From: Hydrogenovibrio sp.
GTDB lineage: Bacteria; Pseudomonadota; Gammaproteobacteria; Thiomicrospirales; Thiomicrospiraceae
Length of the DNA: 64,000 bases
Direction of reading: 5' to 3'
Assembly: GCA_015484555.1 (NCBI GenBank)
Contig: WFMZ01000056.1
Span: 1-64,000, forward strand
This document shows positions 57,145 to 64,000 of this stretch, piece by piece. The notes under the pieces were generated by a model. It ran no database searches. It was not told the origin of the DNA and saw only the letters and a list, made by a program, of their open reading frames with translations. Position 1 is the stretch's first letter. Each line of letters starts with the position of its first letter. A program made the position numbers and the translations under genes.

Positions 57145-58449
57145 TTAACGGGCTACATCAGCCAAAGAAGCTAATTTATTATTTACCTGCAGGGTTAACC
57201 ATTTTTTAATATCAGCCGAACCAATTAGGTCTAAAGGTTCTAACAAGAAAGCTTGAGTAATTAAATTTAGTGCATCGGCTTTCCTAATACCCCTTGCTTG
57301 GCAGTAGAACAGCTGATTTTCATCTATTTGACCAGAAGCGCAACCATGCGCGCACTTCACATCATCGGCATAAATTTCTAACTGAGGTTTGGTGTCCATC
57401 TTGGCTTCATTAGACAACAACAGATTTTTATTTTCCATTAAACCATTGGTTTTTTGAGCATCTTCTGCCACATAAATCATGCCGTTAAACACACCTCGTG
57501 CTTGCTGATAAAGGACAAACTTATGCAACTGCTGACTATTGCCATGCGGTTGATTATGTTGCGTGATGGTTCTTGAATCACAAACTTGCTTGCCTTCCAC
57601 TAATACAACAGAGTTCTGACTGGTTTCGCAGTATTCTGCATTCATTTCCACTACATTCATATGACGAGAAACCAAAGCCCCTAAGCTGATATAAAAACTC
57701 TGAAAGTCAGACTGCTTACCTTGGGTTACCCCTTGGTTTTTAAAGTAAAAGCTCTGCCCGTTCAAGTTTTGCAACACATACTGTTTAACCTGCGCCTGCT
57801 CTTTTAATTCAAACTGCTGGTAGCCATTTGAAAACTGGACAGAATTATCTAAGGTAATATGCTGCTGAATAAAGCTACACTGTGCTTGCTCATTGACCAC
57901 AACCTTCATACCCAACGACTCTACGCCAGGCTGAGTTGATACTTGAGCAATCAAAATAGGAGTTTCCACCCAAGCTTTTGGTTGAACTTGAACAGAAAGT
58001 GTTTGAGTCGATAGCATGGCATACAAGGCTTGAAAGGCATCTTGTGGCTGAAAGCTTAAAGGAGCAGATTGCAACGTAATTTCACAACCTTTAGGGGCGT
58101 TCGATAAAGTATCAGACAAGGTTTCTGAAAAAACACCATCTACAAAAACAAGTTTAAAACAATCAAAGCTAGGCAAGTGGTCTTTCAGCTGATTAGCTAA
58201 TACCACCCCTGGCGATTTTTGGCTTTGCAAGGCATTCATCCAACCGCTCAAAGGCGTATACTGCCAGTCTTCATGCCTTCTGGTTGGCAAGCCTTGTTCA
58301 CTCAAATAAGCTTGTGCTGTTTTACGAATACGCTGAACATCTGCAGGCTCTTGCGCCATTAACTCGTTAGATACACCAAGGTAATGTTCAATGGCTTTTA
58401 AAGCAATAGGACTTTGCTTAGGTGCAGGCTTGTTAATTTTTGTCGTCAT
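57145..58449 (-). CDS. sufD: Fe-S scaffold component SufD
   Basis: 434 residues, beta-helix scaffold partner of SufB. Family marks: LPTRRHEDWQYTPLSG near 55 and TKPQLEIYADDVKCAHG near 355. A dispersed-motif copy (58203-58220) sits in the variable stretch after the N-terminal helix and encodes part of QSQKSPGVVLA; total length between conserved YTPL and LVFVDG is the same as in E. coli SufD within about one residue. Confidence 0.94.
   Translation of the reverse strand: MTTKINKPAPKQSPIALKAIEHYLGVSNELMAQEPADVQRIRKTAQAYLSEQGLPTRRHEDWQYTPLSGWMNALQSQKSPGVVLANQLKDHLPSFDCFKLVFVDGVFSETLSDTLSNAPKGCEITLQSAPLSFQPQDAFQALYAMLSTQTLSVQVQPKAWVETPILIAQVSTQPGVESLGMKVVVNEQAQCSFIQQHITLDNSVQFSNGYQQFELKEQAQVKQYVLQNLNGQSFYFKNQGVTQGKQSDFQSFYISLGALVSRHMNVVEMNAEYCETSQNSVVLVEGKQVCDSRTITQHNQPHGNSQQLHKFVLYQQARGVFNGMIYVAEDAQKTNGLMENKNLLLSNEAKMDTKPQLEIYADDVKCAHGCASGQIDENQLFYCQARGIRKADALNLITQAFLLEPLDLIGSADIKKWLTLQVNNKLASLADVAR
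58203..58220 (+). repeat. Dispersed motif, copy G (inside sufD)
   Basis: Perfect 18-base core followed by GGCTTT as in copies B and E, on the strand opposite to sufD. Confidence 0.86.
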
Positions 58450-58467
58450 ATAAAAAAGTCTTTAACG

Positions 58468-59244
58468 TTAAATGTTGGCTTGTGCATGAAATGCTTGGAC
58501 GATTTGATCGTAACCATTCTCTTCAAGCTCATGAACCAATTCAAAACCACCTGTTTTAATGATTTGACCATCATATAAAACATGGACAAAATCTGGCTTA
58601 ATGTAATCCAATAAACGTTGGTAGTGGGTTACGACAATAAAACTACGCTCATCACTTCGCAACGAGTTCACACCATTAGCAACGACTTTCATCGCGTCAA
58701 TATCTAAGCCTGAATCGGTTTCATCTAAAATACATAGCTTAGGCTCTAACAATGCCATTTGAAAAATGTCGTTACGTTTCTTTTCACCACCTGAAAAGCC
58801 AACATTAACAGAGCGTTCTAGTAAATCTTTACGCATGCCCATTAATTCGATCTTCTCTTGTGCAAACTCGTCAAAGTCAAACATGTCCAACGCAGGCTGA
58901 CCACGCTCTTCACGAATAGCATTAACAGAAGTTTGTAAAAATAGCTTGTTGCTAACACCAGGGATTTCTACCGGATATTGAAAGGCTAAAAACACCCCTT
59001 TACGCGCACGATCTTCTGCATCAATATCTAATAGGTCTTCGCCATCAAACTGAATAGACCCTTCGGTCACTTCATAGTCTTCACGACCCGCTAGCACACT
59101 AGAAAGTGTACTTTTTCCGGCACCATTTGGCCCCATAATGGCATGCACTTCACCCGCTTTAATTTGCAAGTTTAAGCCTTTAAGTATTTGCTTACTTTCA
59201 TCTTCAGCCACTTGGGCTTTTAAATTTTGTACATCTAATAACAT
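58468..59244 (-). CDS. sufC: SUF ATPase SufC
   Basis: 258-residue ABC-type ATPase energising the SufBCD scaffold. Walker A GPNGAGKST, signature FSGGEKKRN, Walker B CILDETDSGLD. Confidence 0.97.
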   Translation of the reverse strand: MLLDVQNLKAQVAEDESKQILKGLNLQIKAGEVHAIMGPNGAGKSTLSSVLAGREDYEVTEGSIQFDGEDLLDIDAEDRARKGVFLAFQYPVEIPGVSNKLFLQTSVNAIREERGQPALDMFDFDEFAQEKIELMGMRKDLLERSVNVGFSGGEKKRNDIFQMALLEPKLCILDETDSGLDIDAMKVVANGVNSLRSDERSFIVVTHYQRLLDYIKPDFVHVLYDGQIIKTGGFELVHELEENGYDQIVQAFHAQANI

Positions 59245-59281
59245 GGTTAATTCTGTCCTTAAAAACGGGAAGTTAGGCGGG

Positions 59282-60766
59282 TTATCCTACCGAGCCTTCT
59301 AAACTAATGGCCAACAATTCTTCGGCCTCTTGTGCAAATTCTAGTGGTAATTCTTTAAATACGTCTTTACAAAAACCATTCACAATCATTGAAATGGCAT
59401 CTTGCTCACTAATGCCTCGCTGCTTGCAATAAAACAACTGGTCTTCACCAATTCGTGATGTTGTGGCTTCATGCTCCATCTTGGCAGTGGCATTTTCTAC
59501 TTCAATATAAGGAAAAGTATGCGCACCACATTTATCGCCAATCAACATCGAATCACACTGTGTAAAGTTACGCGCATTGTCCGCTGAAGGTAAAATTTTA
59601 ACCAAACCACGGTAAGTGTTTTGTGACTTACCGGCGGACAACCCTTTAGAAATAATCGTACTACTGGTATTCTTGCCAATATGAATCATTTTTGTACCCG
59701 TATCGGCTTGCTGACGCTGGTTCGTTAGGGCAACAGAATAAAACTCTCCAATGGAATAGTCACCTTTTAAAATGCAGGTTGGGTACTTCCAGGTAATGGC
59801 AGAACCCGTTTCGGCTTGTGTCCAAGATAACTTGGCATAATCACCTTCGCAAATACCACGCTTGGTGACAAAGTTTAAAATTCCCCCTTCAGAGTTTTCA
59901 TCACCAGGGTACCAATTTTGTACGGTTGAATATTTTACTTCTGCTTTTTCATGAACCACCACTTCGACTACCGCGGCATGCAGTTGATAAGCATCTCTTG
60001 CGGGTGCAGAACACCCCTCTAAATAACTTACATAACTACCTTTTTCGGCAATCAAAATAGTCCTTTCAAACTGACCTGTTTTGGCTTCGTTAATACGAAA
60101 GTAGGTTGATAATTCTATCGGGCAACGTACATTTTCAGGAATATAAACAAAGGTTCCATCGGAAGCAACGGCTGAATTTAAGGTAGCAAAGAAGTTGTCA
60201 TGATAAGGCACAACCGTTCCCAGATACTTTTGAACCAATTCAGGATGCTCTTGAACCGCTTCTGAAAAAGAACAGAAGATAATACCCAATGCCTCTAAGT
60301 CAGCACGTTTAGTAGTTGAAACCGAAACCGAGTCAAAAATAGCATCTACGGCAATATTAGTGTTTTCATCATCATTACCTACAACAGGCACACCTAAGGC
60401 TGCAAAAGTTTTGGCTATTTCATCATCTTGCTCTGAAATTTCAGCGGCTTTTTCTTCAGGTGTAGCAGTGTCGCAAGCTGAACATTCAGGGGCAGAGTAA
60501 TAACTATAGTCCTGGTAGTCTAAGGGCTGATACTCTAGATGTGCCCAGTGCGGCTCCTTCATGGTTAACCAGTGATGGTAAGCTTTTAAACGAAAATCTA
60601 GCATCCATTGCGGCTCATTCTTTTTCGCTGAAATAGCGCGCACAACCTCTTCGTTTAATCCTCTTGCAAAGGTTTCAACGTCGGTAGTAGTAATAAACCC
60701 TTCTTTATAGCTAGATTTACTGCCAATTAAATCATCAATTTCTTGGTACTGAGTCGGTCCGGACAT
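59282..60766 (-). CDS. sufB: Fe-S scaffold component SufB
   Basis: 494 residues (E. coli 495). C-terminal beta-helix with [34 protein letters not shown] (the conserved glutamate/cysteine core) and [12 protein letters not shown]. First gene of sufBCDS, preceded by a well-formed promoter overlapped by an IscR-like site. No sufA; IscA elsewhere may serve. Confidence 0.97.
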   Translation of the reverse strand: MSGPTQYQEIDDLIGSKSSYKEGFITTTDVETFARGLNEEVVRAISAKKNEPQWMLDFRLKAYHHWLTMKEPHWAHLEYQPLDYQDYSYYSAPECSACDTATPEEKAAEISEQDDEIAKTFAALGVPVVGNDDENTNIAVDAIFDSVSVSTTKRADLEALGIIFCSFSEAVQEHPELVQKYLGTVVPYHDNFFATLNSAVASDGTFVYIPENVRCPIELSTYFRINEAKTGQFERTILIAEKGSYVSYLEGCSAPARDAYQLHAAVVEVVVHEKAEVKYSTVQNWYPGDENSEGGILNFVTKRGICEGDYAKLSWTQAETGSAITWKYPTCILKGDYSIGEFYSVALTNQRQQADTGTKMIHIGKNTSSTIISKGLSAGKSQNTYRGLVKILPSADNARNFTQCDSMLIGDKCGAHTFPYIEVENATAKMEHEATTSRIGEDQLFYCKQRGISEQDAISMIVNGFCKDVFKELPLEFAQEAEELLAISLEGSVG

Positions 60767-60789
60767 AACTTATTTCTATCTAATTTTTA

Positions 60790-60828
60790 ATATCCTAGTA
60801 TTCTAGTCGGTTATTCAGTTTTTGTCTA
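60790..60828 (-). promoter_or_regulatory. sufB promoter with overlapping IscR type-1-like site
   Basis: Minus-strand -35 TAGACA (60823-60828), 17-base spacer, -10 TAGAAT (60800-60805), each five of six consensus. The 25-base stretch 60790-60814, arms ATAACCGACT and ACTAGGATAT, matches 20 of 25 positions of the E. coli IscR type-1 pattern as I recall it and covers the -10. Holo-IscR would then repress sufB. Confidence 0.6.
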
Positions 60829-60929
60829 GTTTCGGACAGAATGAATACCCATAAAACACCAAAAATTTATTTTTATAGACAAGCGCCAAATGAGCAAATA
60901 CAGTGGGCTTTACGCATTAAACTTTCTTT

Positions 60930-61613
60930 TTAAAGCTGTGCAGCTTGTACAATTTGTTTAATAAATACCTTATCTAAGTTTCGTCCCCAAAATGCAACTT
61001 GATGACTATCTAGCTCTGCACCATAGGTTTCAATCTTAGCTAAAGTACCTTCTATTTGAATGGGATTTTGATATTCTGTTGTCTGCATAGAGCCTTTAAT
61101 TCGCCAAAATACCATACCTAAATTTTTCTGACAAGCATCTAAAGCGGCTAACAAATGTTCTAATTGAACTGTTTGTAATGAAAAAACAGCATATTGAAGT
61201 GGTTCAGAGACGGGTAACCGGCAAGCAGTCAAAGTAAGTTTCTGCCACTTATCGAGAGAGAGTCGTGTTTTAAACTCACCATAAAATAAACGATAAACAG
61301 GCTTATTAATAGCACACTGTACAACCCATTTTTGCCAAAATGATTGAGCATCTAACTCAGCCTGCTCCGTAAAAGAAAAGATAATAAAGCTAGCTTGTGA
61401 AGCAATAGAGGCCAATAAATCTAACCCCTCGGCATCAGCCAGTATAAACCTAACATCTACCACCAAACCCAATGTATTTAAAACCATCTGTGGTTGAATA
61501 ACGGGTAAATTTTGAATAACGACCTTGCCGCCACCCTGCTTTAGTAAAGCCGTTTTGGCGGTCTTTTTACCGCTACCAGGTAAGCCTACTAAGGTAATAT
61601 CAAAGGCATTCAT
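60930..61613 (-). CDS. Degenerate COG0523 (CobW-type) GTPase-like protein linked to znuA
   Basis: 227 residues from ATG 61613, which overlaps the znuA stop as ATGA. N-terminal P-loop GLPGSGKKT has Lys where Ser/Thr should follow the invariant GK. The expected NKxD motif after the second hydrophobic strand is replaced by SFTEQAEL, and the CxCC metal motif is absent. The C-terminus resembles the CobW_C domain (WRIKGSM, PIQIEGT, VAFWGRNLD). COG0523 proteins are metal insertases/chaperones, many under zinc control, so zinc is the likely context. Enzymatic activity is doubtful; it may bind metal or partner only. Confidence 0.6.
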   Translation of the reverse strand: MNAFDITLVGLPGSGKKTAKTALLKQGGGKVVIQNLPVIQPQMVLNTLGLVVDVRFILADAEGLDLLASIASQASFIIFSFTEQAELDAQSFWQKWVVQCAINKPVYRLFYGEFKTRLSLDKWQKLTLTACRLPVSEPLQYAVFSLQTVQLEHLLAALDACQKNLGMVFWRIKGSMQTTEYQNPIQIEGTLAKIETYGAELDSHQVAFWGRNLDKVFIKQIVQAAQL

Positions 61614-62521
61614 CTTTGTAAACAACTCAAATATTGTTGCGTTAACTGGGTCATTACTTCAACAGTGGTTTGGTTTGCATTACCCATAGGGTTTAAAACA
61701 ACAACCTTTAATGTTTCCTCTTCATTAGGTGCAATGTTATCAATCAGCTTAGGAGAAGTATCGACGGTGCTAAAAATACACTGTATATTTTCTATTGCCA
61801 CTTGTTTACGCAAAGCCAGTATTCTCTGAATGCTTGTCCCCGCTTCATTAACTTGTACACTACCCATATCTCGTAAGCCATACCGATGTTCAAAATAATG
61901 AAAACCAGGGTGTACCGTTAAAAATGGGGTATGCCTTACCTTCAGCAAAGCTTTTTGGCTGGCCTTATCTACCTGAGTCAACTGTTGCAATATCATTGCA
62001 AGCTGACTTGAAAAGTGTATATTTGGCTGACTAGCTACGGCTTTTACCAAAGCTTTTACATTATCAACATCCCACCATATATGGGGATCAACCCCTTTAT
62101 CATGGTGGTGAGCTTCAGCCTGTTCCTCTTCATGTTCATGTACTTTTTTAGACGAGATATTTAATAAATCGACTGCTTTTAATAAATGAATATTGGGCTG
62201 TTTTGACCACACTAAGTGTGCTGTTTGACTACGTTGCTTCTGATTGTTAAATGCTTTTTGCGCCCAGCCGTCTACTCCCAAACCCACGCTAATTAACAAA
62301 TCAGCTTGCTGAATACTAACCAACATAGATGGTTTTAACGTAAAGTGATGCGGAGATGCTTGGCTAGGTAACAAAACAATAACGTGATCATTTTCACCTA
62401 ACAAAGGTTTAATGGCCGAAGCAATGGGCGGAATTGATACCACAATAGTAGAGGCTTGTGCCGGAAATGGCATAGCGAAACCTAAAAGCAACCCTAAAAT
62501 AATAATCTTAAATTTTTTCAA
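61610..62521 (-). CDS. znuA: Zinc-binding periplasmic protein ZnuA
   Basis: 303 residues. Signal peptide (about 1-23), cluster A-I solute-binding fold. First ligand His in SPHHFTLKPS, then the typical histidine-rich loop (HEHEEEQAEAHHHDKG, about 130-145) preceding DPHIWWD, and later ligand in TVHPGFHYF. The frame opens with TTG, 5 bases after AAGGA; no ATG is better placed. Divergent from znuCB. Confidence 0.92.
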   Translation of the reverse strand: MKKFKIIILGLLLGFAMPFPAQASTIVVSIPPIASAIKPLLGENDHVIVLLPSQASPHHFTLKPSMLVSIQQADLLISVGLGVDGWAQKAFNNQKQRSQTAHLVWSKQPNIHLLKAVDLLNISSKKVHEHEEEQAEAHHHDKGVDPHIWWDVDNVKALVKAVASQPNIHFSSQLAMILQQLTQVDKASQKALLKVRHTPFLTVHPGFHYFEHRYGLRDMGSVQVNEAGTSIQRILALRKQVAIENIQCIFSTVDTSPKLIDNIAPNEEETLKVVVLNPMGNANQTTVEVMTQLTQQYLSCLQR

Positions 62522-62651
62522 AATATTCCTTATTGGATAAATATATCTACAAATAGCTTAAAGAAAAACTAATTTTCCTTAGTCGATAGATTTTAAAATA
62601 AAAAACGATCAAGTTAACTATTTTTCTCATTCTTAACATACAATATTTAAC

Positions 62652-63500
62652 ATGAAAATAAACTCAAACCCTAAAATAAGGTCATTTTTAATTAAAGCAG
62701 ATCATATTCATCATTTTTATGATGAAAAAGAAGTGCTATCTAATGTTTCTTTAACCATTAGAGCTAAAGAAATTGTGACTTTAATTGGCCCTAATGGGGC
62801 AGGGAAATCGACTTTATTAAAAATATTGCTAGGACTTATCCCCGCGTCCAAAGGAAAGGTGAGTCGACAAGCTAATTTAAAAATTGGCTTTATGCCTCAA
62901 AAGGTGCAACTTGACTCTTCTTTACCCTTAACCGTAGAAGGATTTTTAAATTTAGCCAATTCACAGCAACCTCTATTAAGTCGCTTAAAATCCTTACTCC
63001 GCACTGAAGCAACGCCTTTTCAAACTCATGTTATTCAGGCCATGACTTTACTAAAAATTGAAGACCTGGCCAAACAACAAATTAAAAATCTTTCCGGCGG
63101 AGAGTTTCAACGTGTGCTCCTGGCACGAGCTATTGTCTCTAAGCCCGACCTACTGGTTTTAGATGAACCCGTTCAAGGTGTCGATTTACAAGGCCAAACC
63201 GAACTTTACTATTTAATAAACCAAATTAAAGATGAACTGGGATGTGGCATTTTAATGGTTAGCCACGACCTTCATGTGGTTATGAAAAGCACCAACCGAG
63301 TATTGTGTTTAAACCAACATTTATGTTGTTCTGGCCACCCTAGTCAGCTTTCAGAAGACCCTAGTTTTCAAAAAATATTTGGCAATGAGTTTGAAGAGCT
63401 TGCTGTCTATGAACACCACCACAACCCAACACAGTGTGACCATACACATGGTCAACACAGTCAAACGGCCGAACAGAGTCACGGGCATCATCATGATTGA
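62652..63500 (+). CDS. znuC: Zinc ABC transporter ATPase ZnuC
   Basis: 282 residues. Walker A GPNGAGKST, signature LSGGEFQRVLLARA, Walker B LLVLDEP. A histidine-rich C-terminal tail (YEHHHNP, HTHGQHSQ, SHGHHHD) may hold zinc. Its stop lies inside the start region of znuB. No convincing Zur operator was found in the 130 bases between znuA and znuC. Confidence 0.95.
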   Translation: MKINSNPKIRSFLIKADHIHHFYDEKEVLSNVSLTIRAKEIVTLIGPNGAGKSTLLKILLGLIPASKGKVSRQANLKIGFMPQKVQLDSSLPLTVEGFLNLANSQQPLLSRLKSLLRTEATPFQTHVIQAMTLLKIEDLAKQQIKNLSGGEFQRVLLARAIVSKPDLLVLDEPVQGVDLQGQTELYYLINQIKDELGCGILMVSHDLHVVMKSTNRVLCLNQHLCCSGHPSQLSEDPSFQKIFGNEFEELAVYEHHHNPTQCDHTHGQHSQTAEQSHGHHHD

Positions 63501-64000
63501 TTTAGTGTTAAATCCACCCAATTTCTTAATCATGGCTTTAATAGGCGGTTTATTGGTAGCGCTTATTTCTGCCCCTCTTGGCACCTTTATGGTTTGGCAA
63601 AAACAATCTTACTTTGGCGCCACCCTTGCACACTCTGCCTTGCTGGGCGTTAGCTTGGGCATGATTATGCAGATAGACTTAACCCTAAGTATCTTAGTCA
63701 CGTCAGTCATTATTGGTGTTGCTCTTTTCTATTTAGCTCAAAAAAGTAGCTTATCTTCTGACACATTATTAGGTATCTTAGCCCATAGTAGTTTGGCACT
63801 GGGCTTAGTATTACTTAGCTTTCAACCCAATATTCAGCTAGACCTAATGCGTTATTTATTTGGGGATATTCTAAGCATCAATTTGGATGACATCCAATTA
63901 CTCTCTGCCCTGTTAGTGCTGACACTATTATTTTTTGCTAAATACTGGCAATCACTTTTAAACATTACTTTAAATATAGAATTGGCAGCGGTAGAAGGCA
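63493..64000 (+). CDS. znuB: Zinc ABC transporter membrane subunit ZnuB (N-terminal part)
   Basis: Partial, cut by the window end after 169 codons. Starts at ATG 63493, 8 bases before the end of znuC, indicating coupling. Begins MIDLVLNPPNFLIMALIGG; carries SAPLGTFMVWQKQSYFGATLAHSALLG (the family EAA-like stretch), then several hydrophobic helices. ABC-3 family permease. Confidence 0.93.
   Translation, partial: MIDLVLNPPNFLIMALIGGLLVALISAPLGTFMVWQKQSYFGATLAHSALLGVSLGMIMQIDLTLSILVTSVIIGVALFYLAQKSSLSSDTLLGILAHSSLALGLVLLSFQPNIQLDLMRYLFGDILSINLDDIQLLSALLVLTLLFFAKYWQSLLNITLNIELAAVEG

Noticed and set aside
62522-62651. Zur operator between znuA and znuC
   Set aside because: No palindrome close to the known GTTATA-type pattern could be found; only AT-rich sequence.
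1-64000. CRISPR arrays, tRNA genes, insertion sequences, prophage
   Set aside because: No regularly spaced direct repeats, cloverleaf signals, transposase or integrase frames were seen on either strand.

Overview
The window comes from an AT-rich gammaproteobacterial chromosome, most likely a sulfur-oxidising chemolithoautotroph of the Thiomicrorhabdus / Hydrogenovibrio / Thiomicrospira type. The signs are a soxXYZA operon, the 5' end of soxB, a tusA-dsrE2 sulfur-carrier pair, and housekeeping genes in gammaproteobacterial order. Genus placement is inference from gene content. About 58 protein genes and one RNA gene (6S RNA) are visible. No tRNA, rRNA, CRISPR array, prophage or insertion sequence was seen.

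Layout. 1-7.1 kb: soxB start (cut by the window edge), purL, bamC-dapA, and bcp on the other strand. 7.2-15 kb: a LysR regulator, then ygfB-pepP-ubiH-ubiI with an ion-channel gene appended, and divergently zapA, 6S RNA and fau, the classical gammaproteobacterial neighbourhood. 15-20.7 kb: a large FAD/Fe-S dehydrogenase, serA, der. 20.7-29.2 kb: bamB, yfgM, hisS, rlmN, ndk, iscA, iscR, cysE, trmJ, with suhB divergent. This is the Pseudomonas-type isc neighbourhood without iscS, iscU, hscBA, fdx, pilF, rodZ and ispG. 29.4-36 kb: rimI with a candidate holD, pssA, dsrE2-tusA, a BepA-type protease and soxXYZA. 36-47 kb: a TerB-like gene, ilvD, argA-rnt, grxD, an asnB-type amidotransferase, coaE with an unknown gene, mutT, hisC, argJ. 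47-55.7 kb: secA, lpxC, ftsA, ftsQ, ddlB, murC, i.e. the end of the division/cell-wall cluster without ftsZ and murB. 55.9-60.8 kb: sufBCDS. 60.9-64 kb: a degenerate COG0523-like gene with znuA, and divergent znuC-znuB (znuB cut by the window end).

How genes work together. Thiosulfate oxidation (SoxXA, SoxYZ, SoxB) and sulfane-sulfur transfer (TusA, DsrE2) are energy genes. Fe-S assembly appears to rest on SUF, with IscR as likely regulator: a type-1-like IscR site lies on the sufB promoter. Zinc uptake (ZnuABC) is linked to the COG0523-like gene.

The most unusual signal is a dispersed motif, CCACCCCTGGCGATTTTT, with nine close copies and one degenerate copy in 64 kb. It lies mostly between convergent genes, twice as inverted pairs able to form terminator-like hairpins, and twice inside conserved coding sequence (pepP, sufD) apparently without changing protein length. 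That behaviour resembles a DNA-uptake-type sequence more than a transposon.
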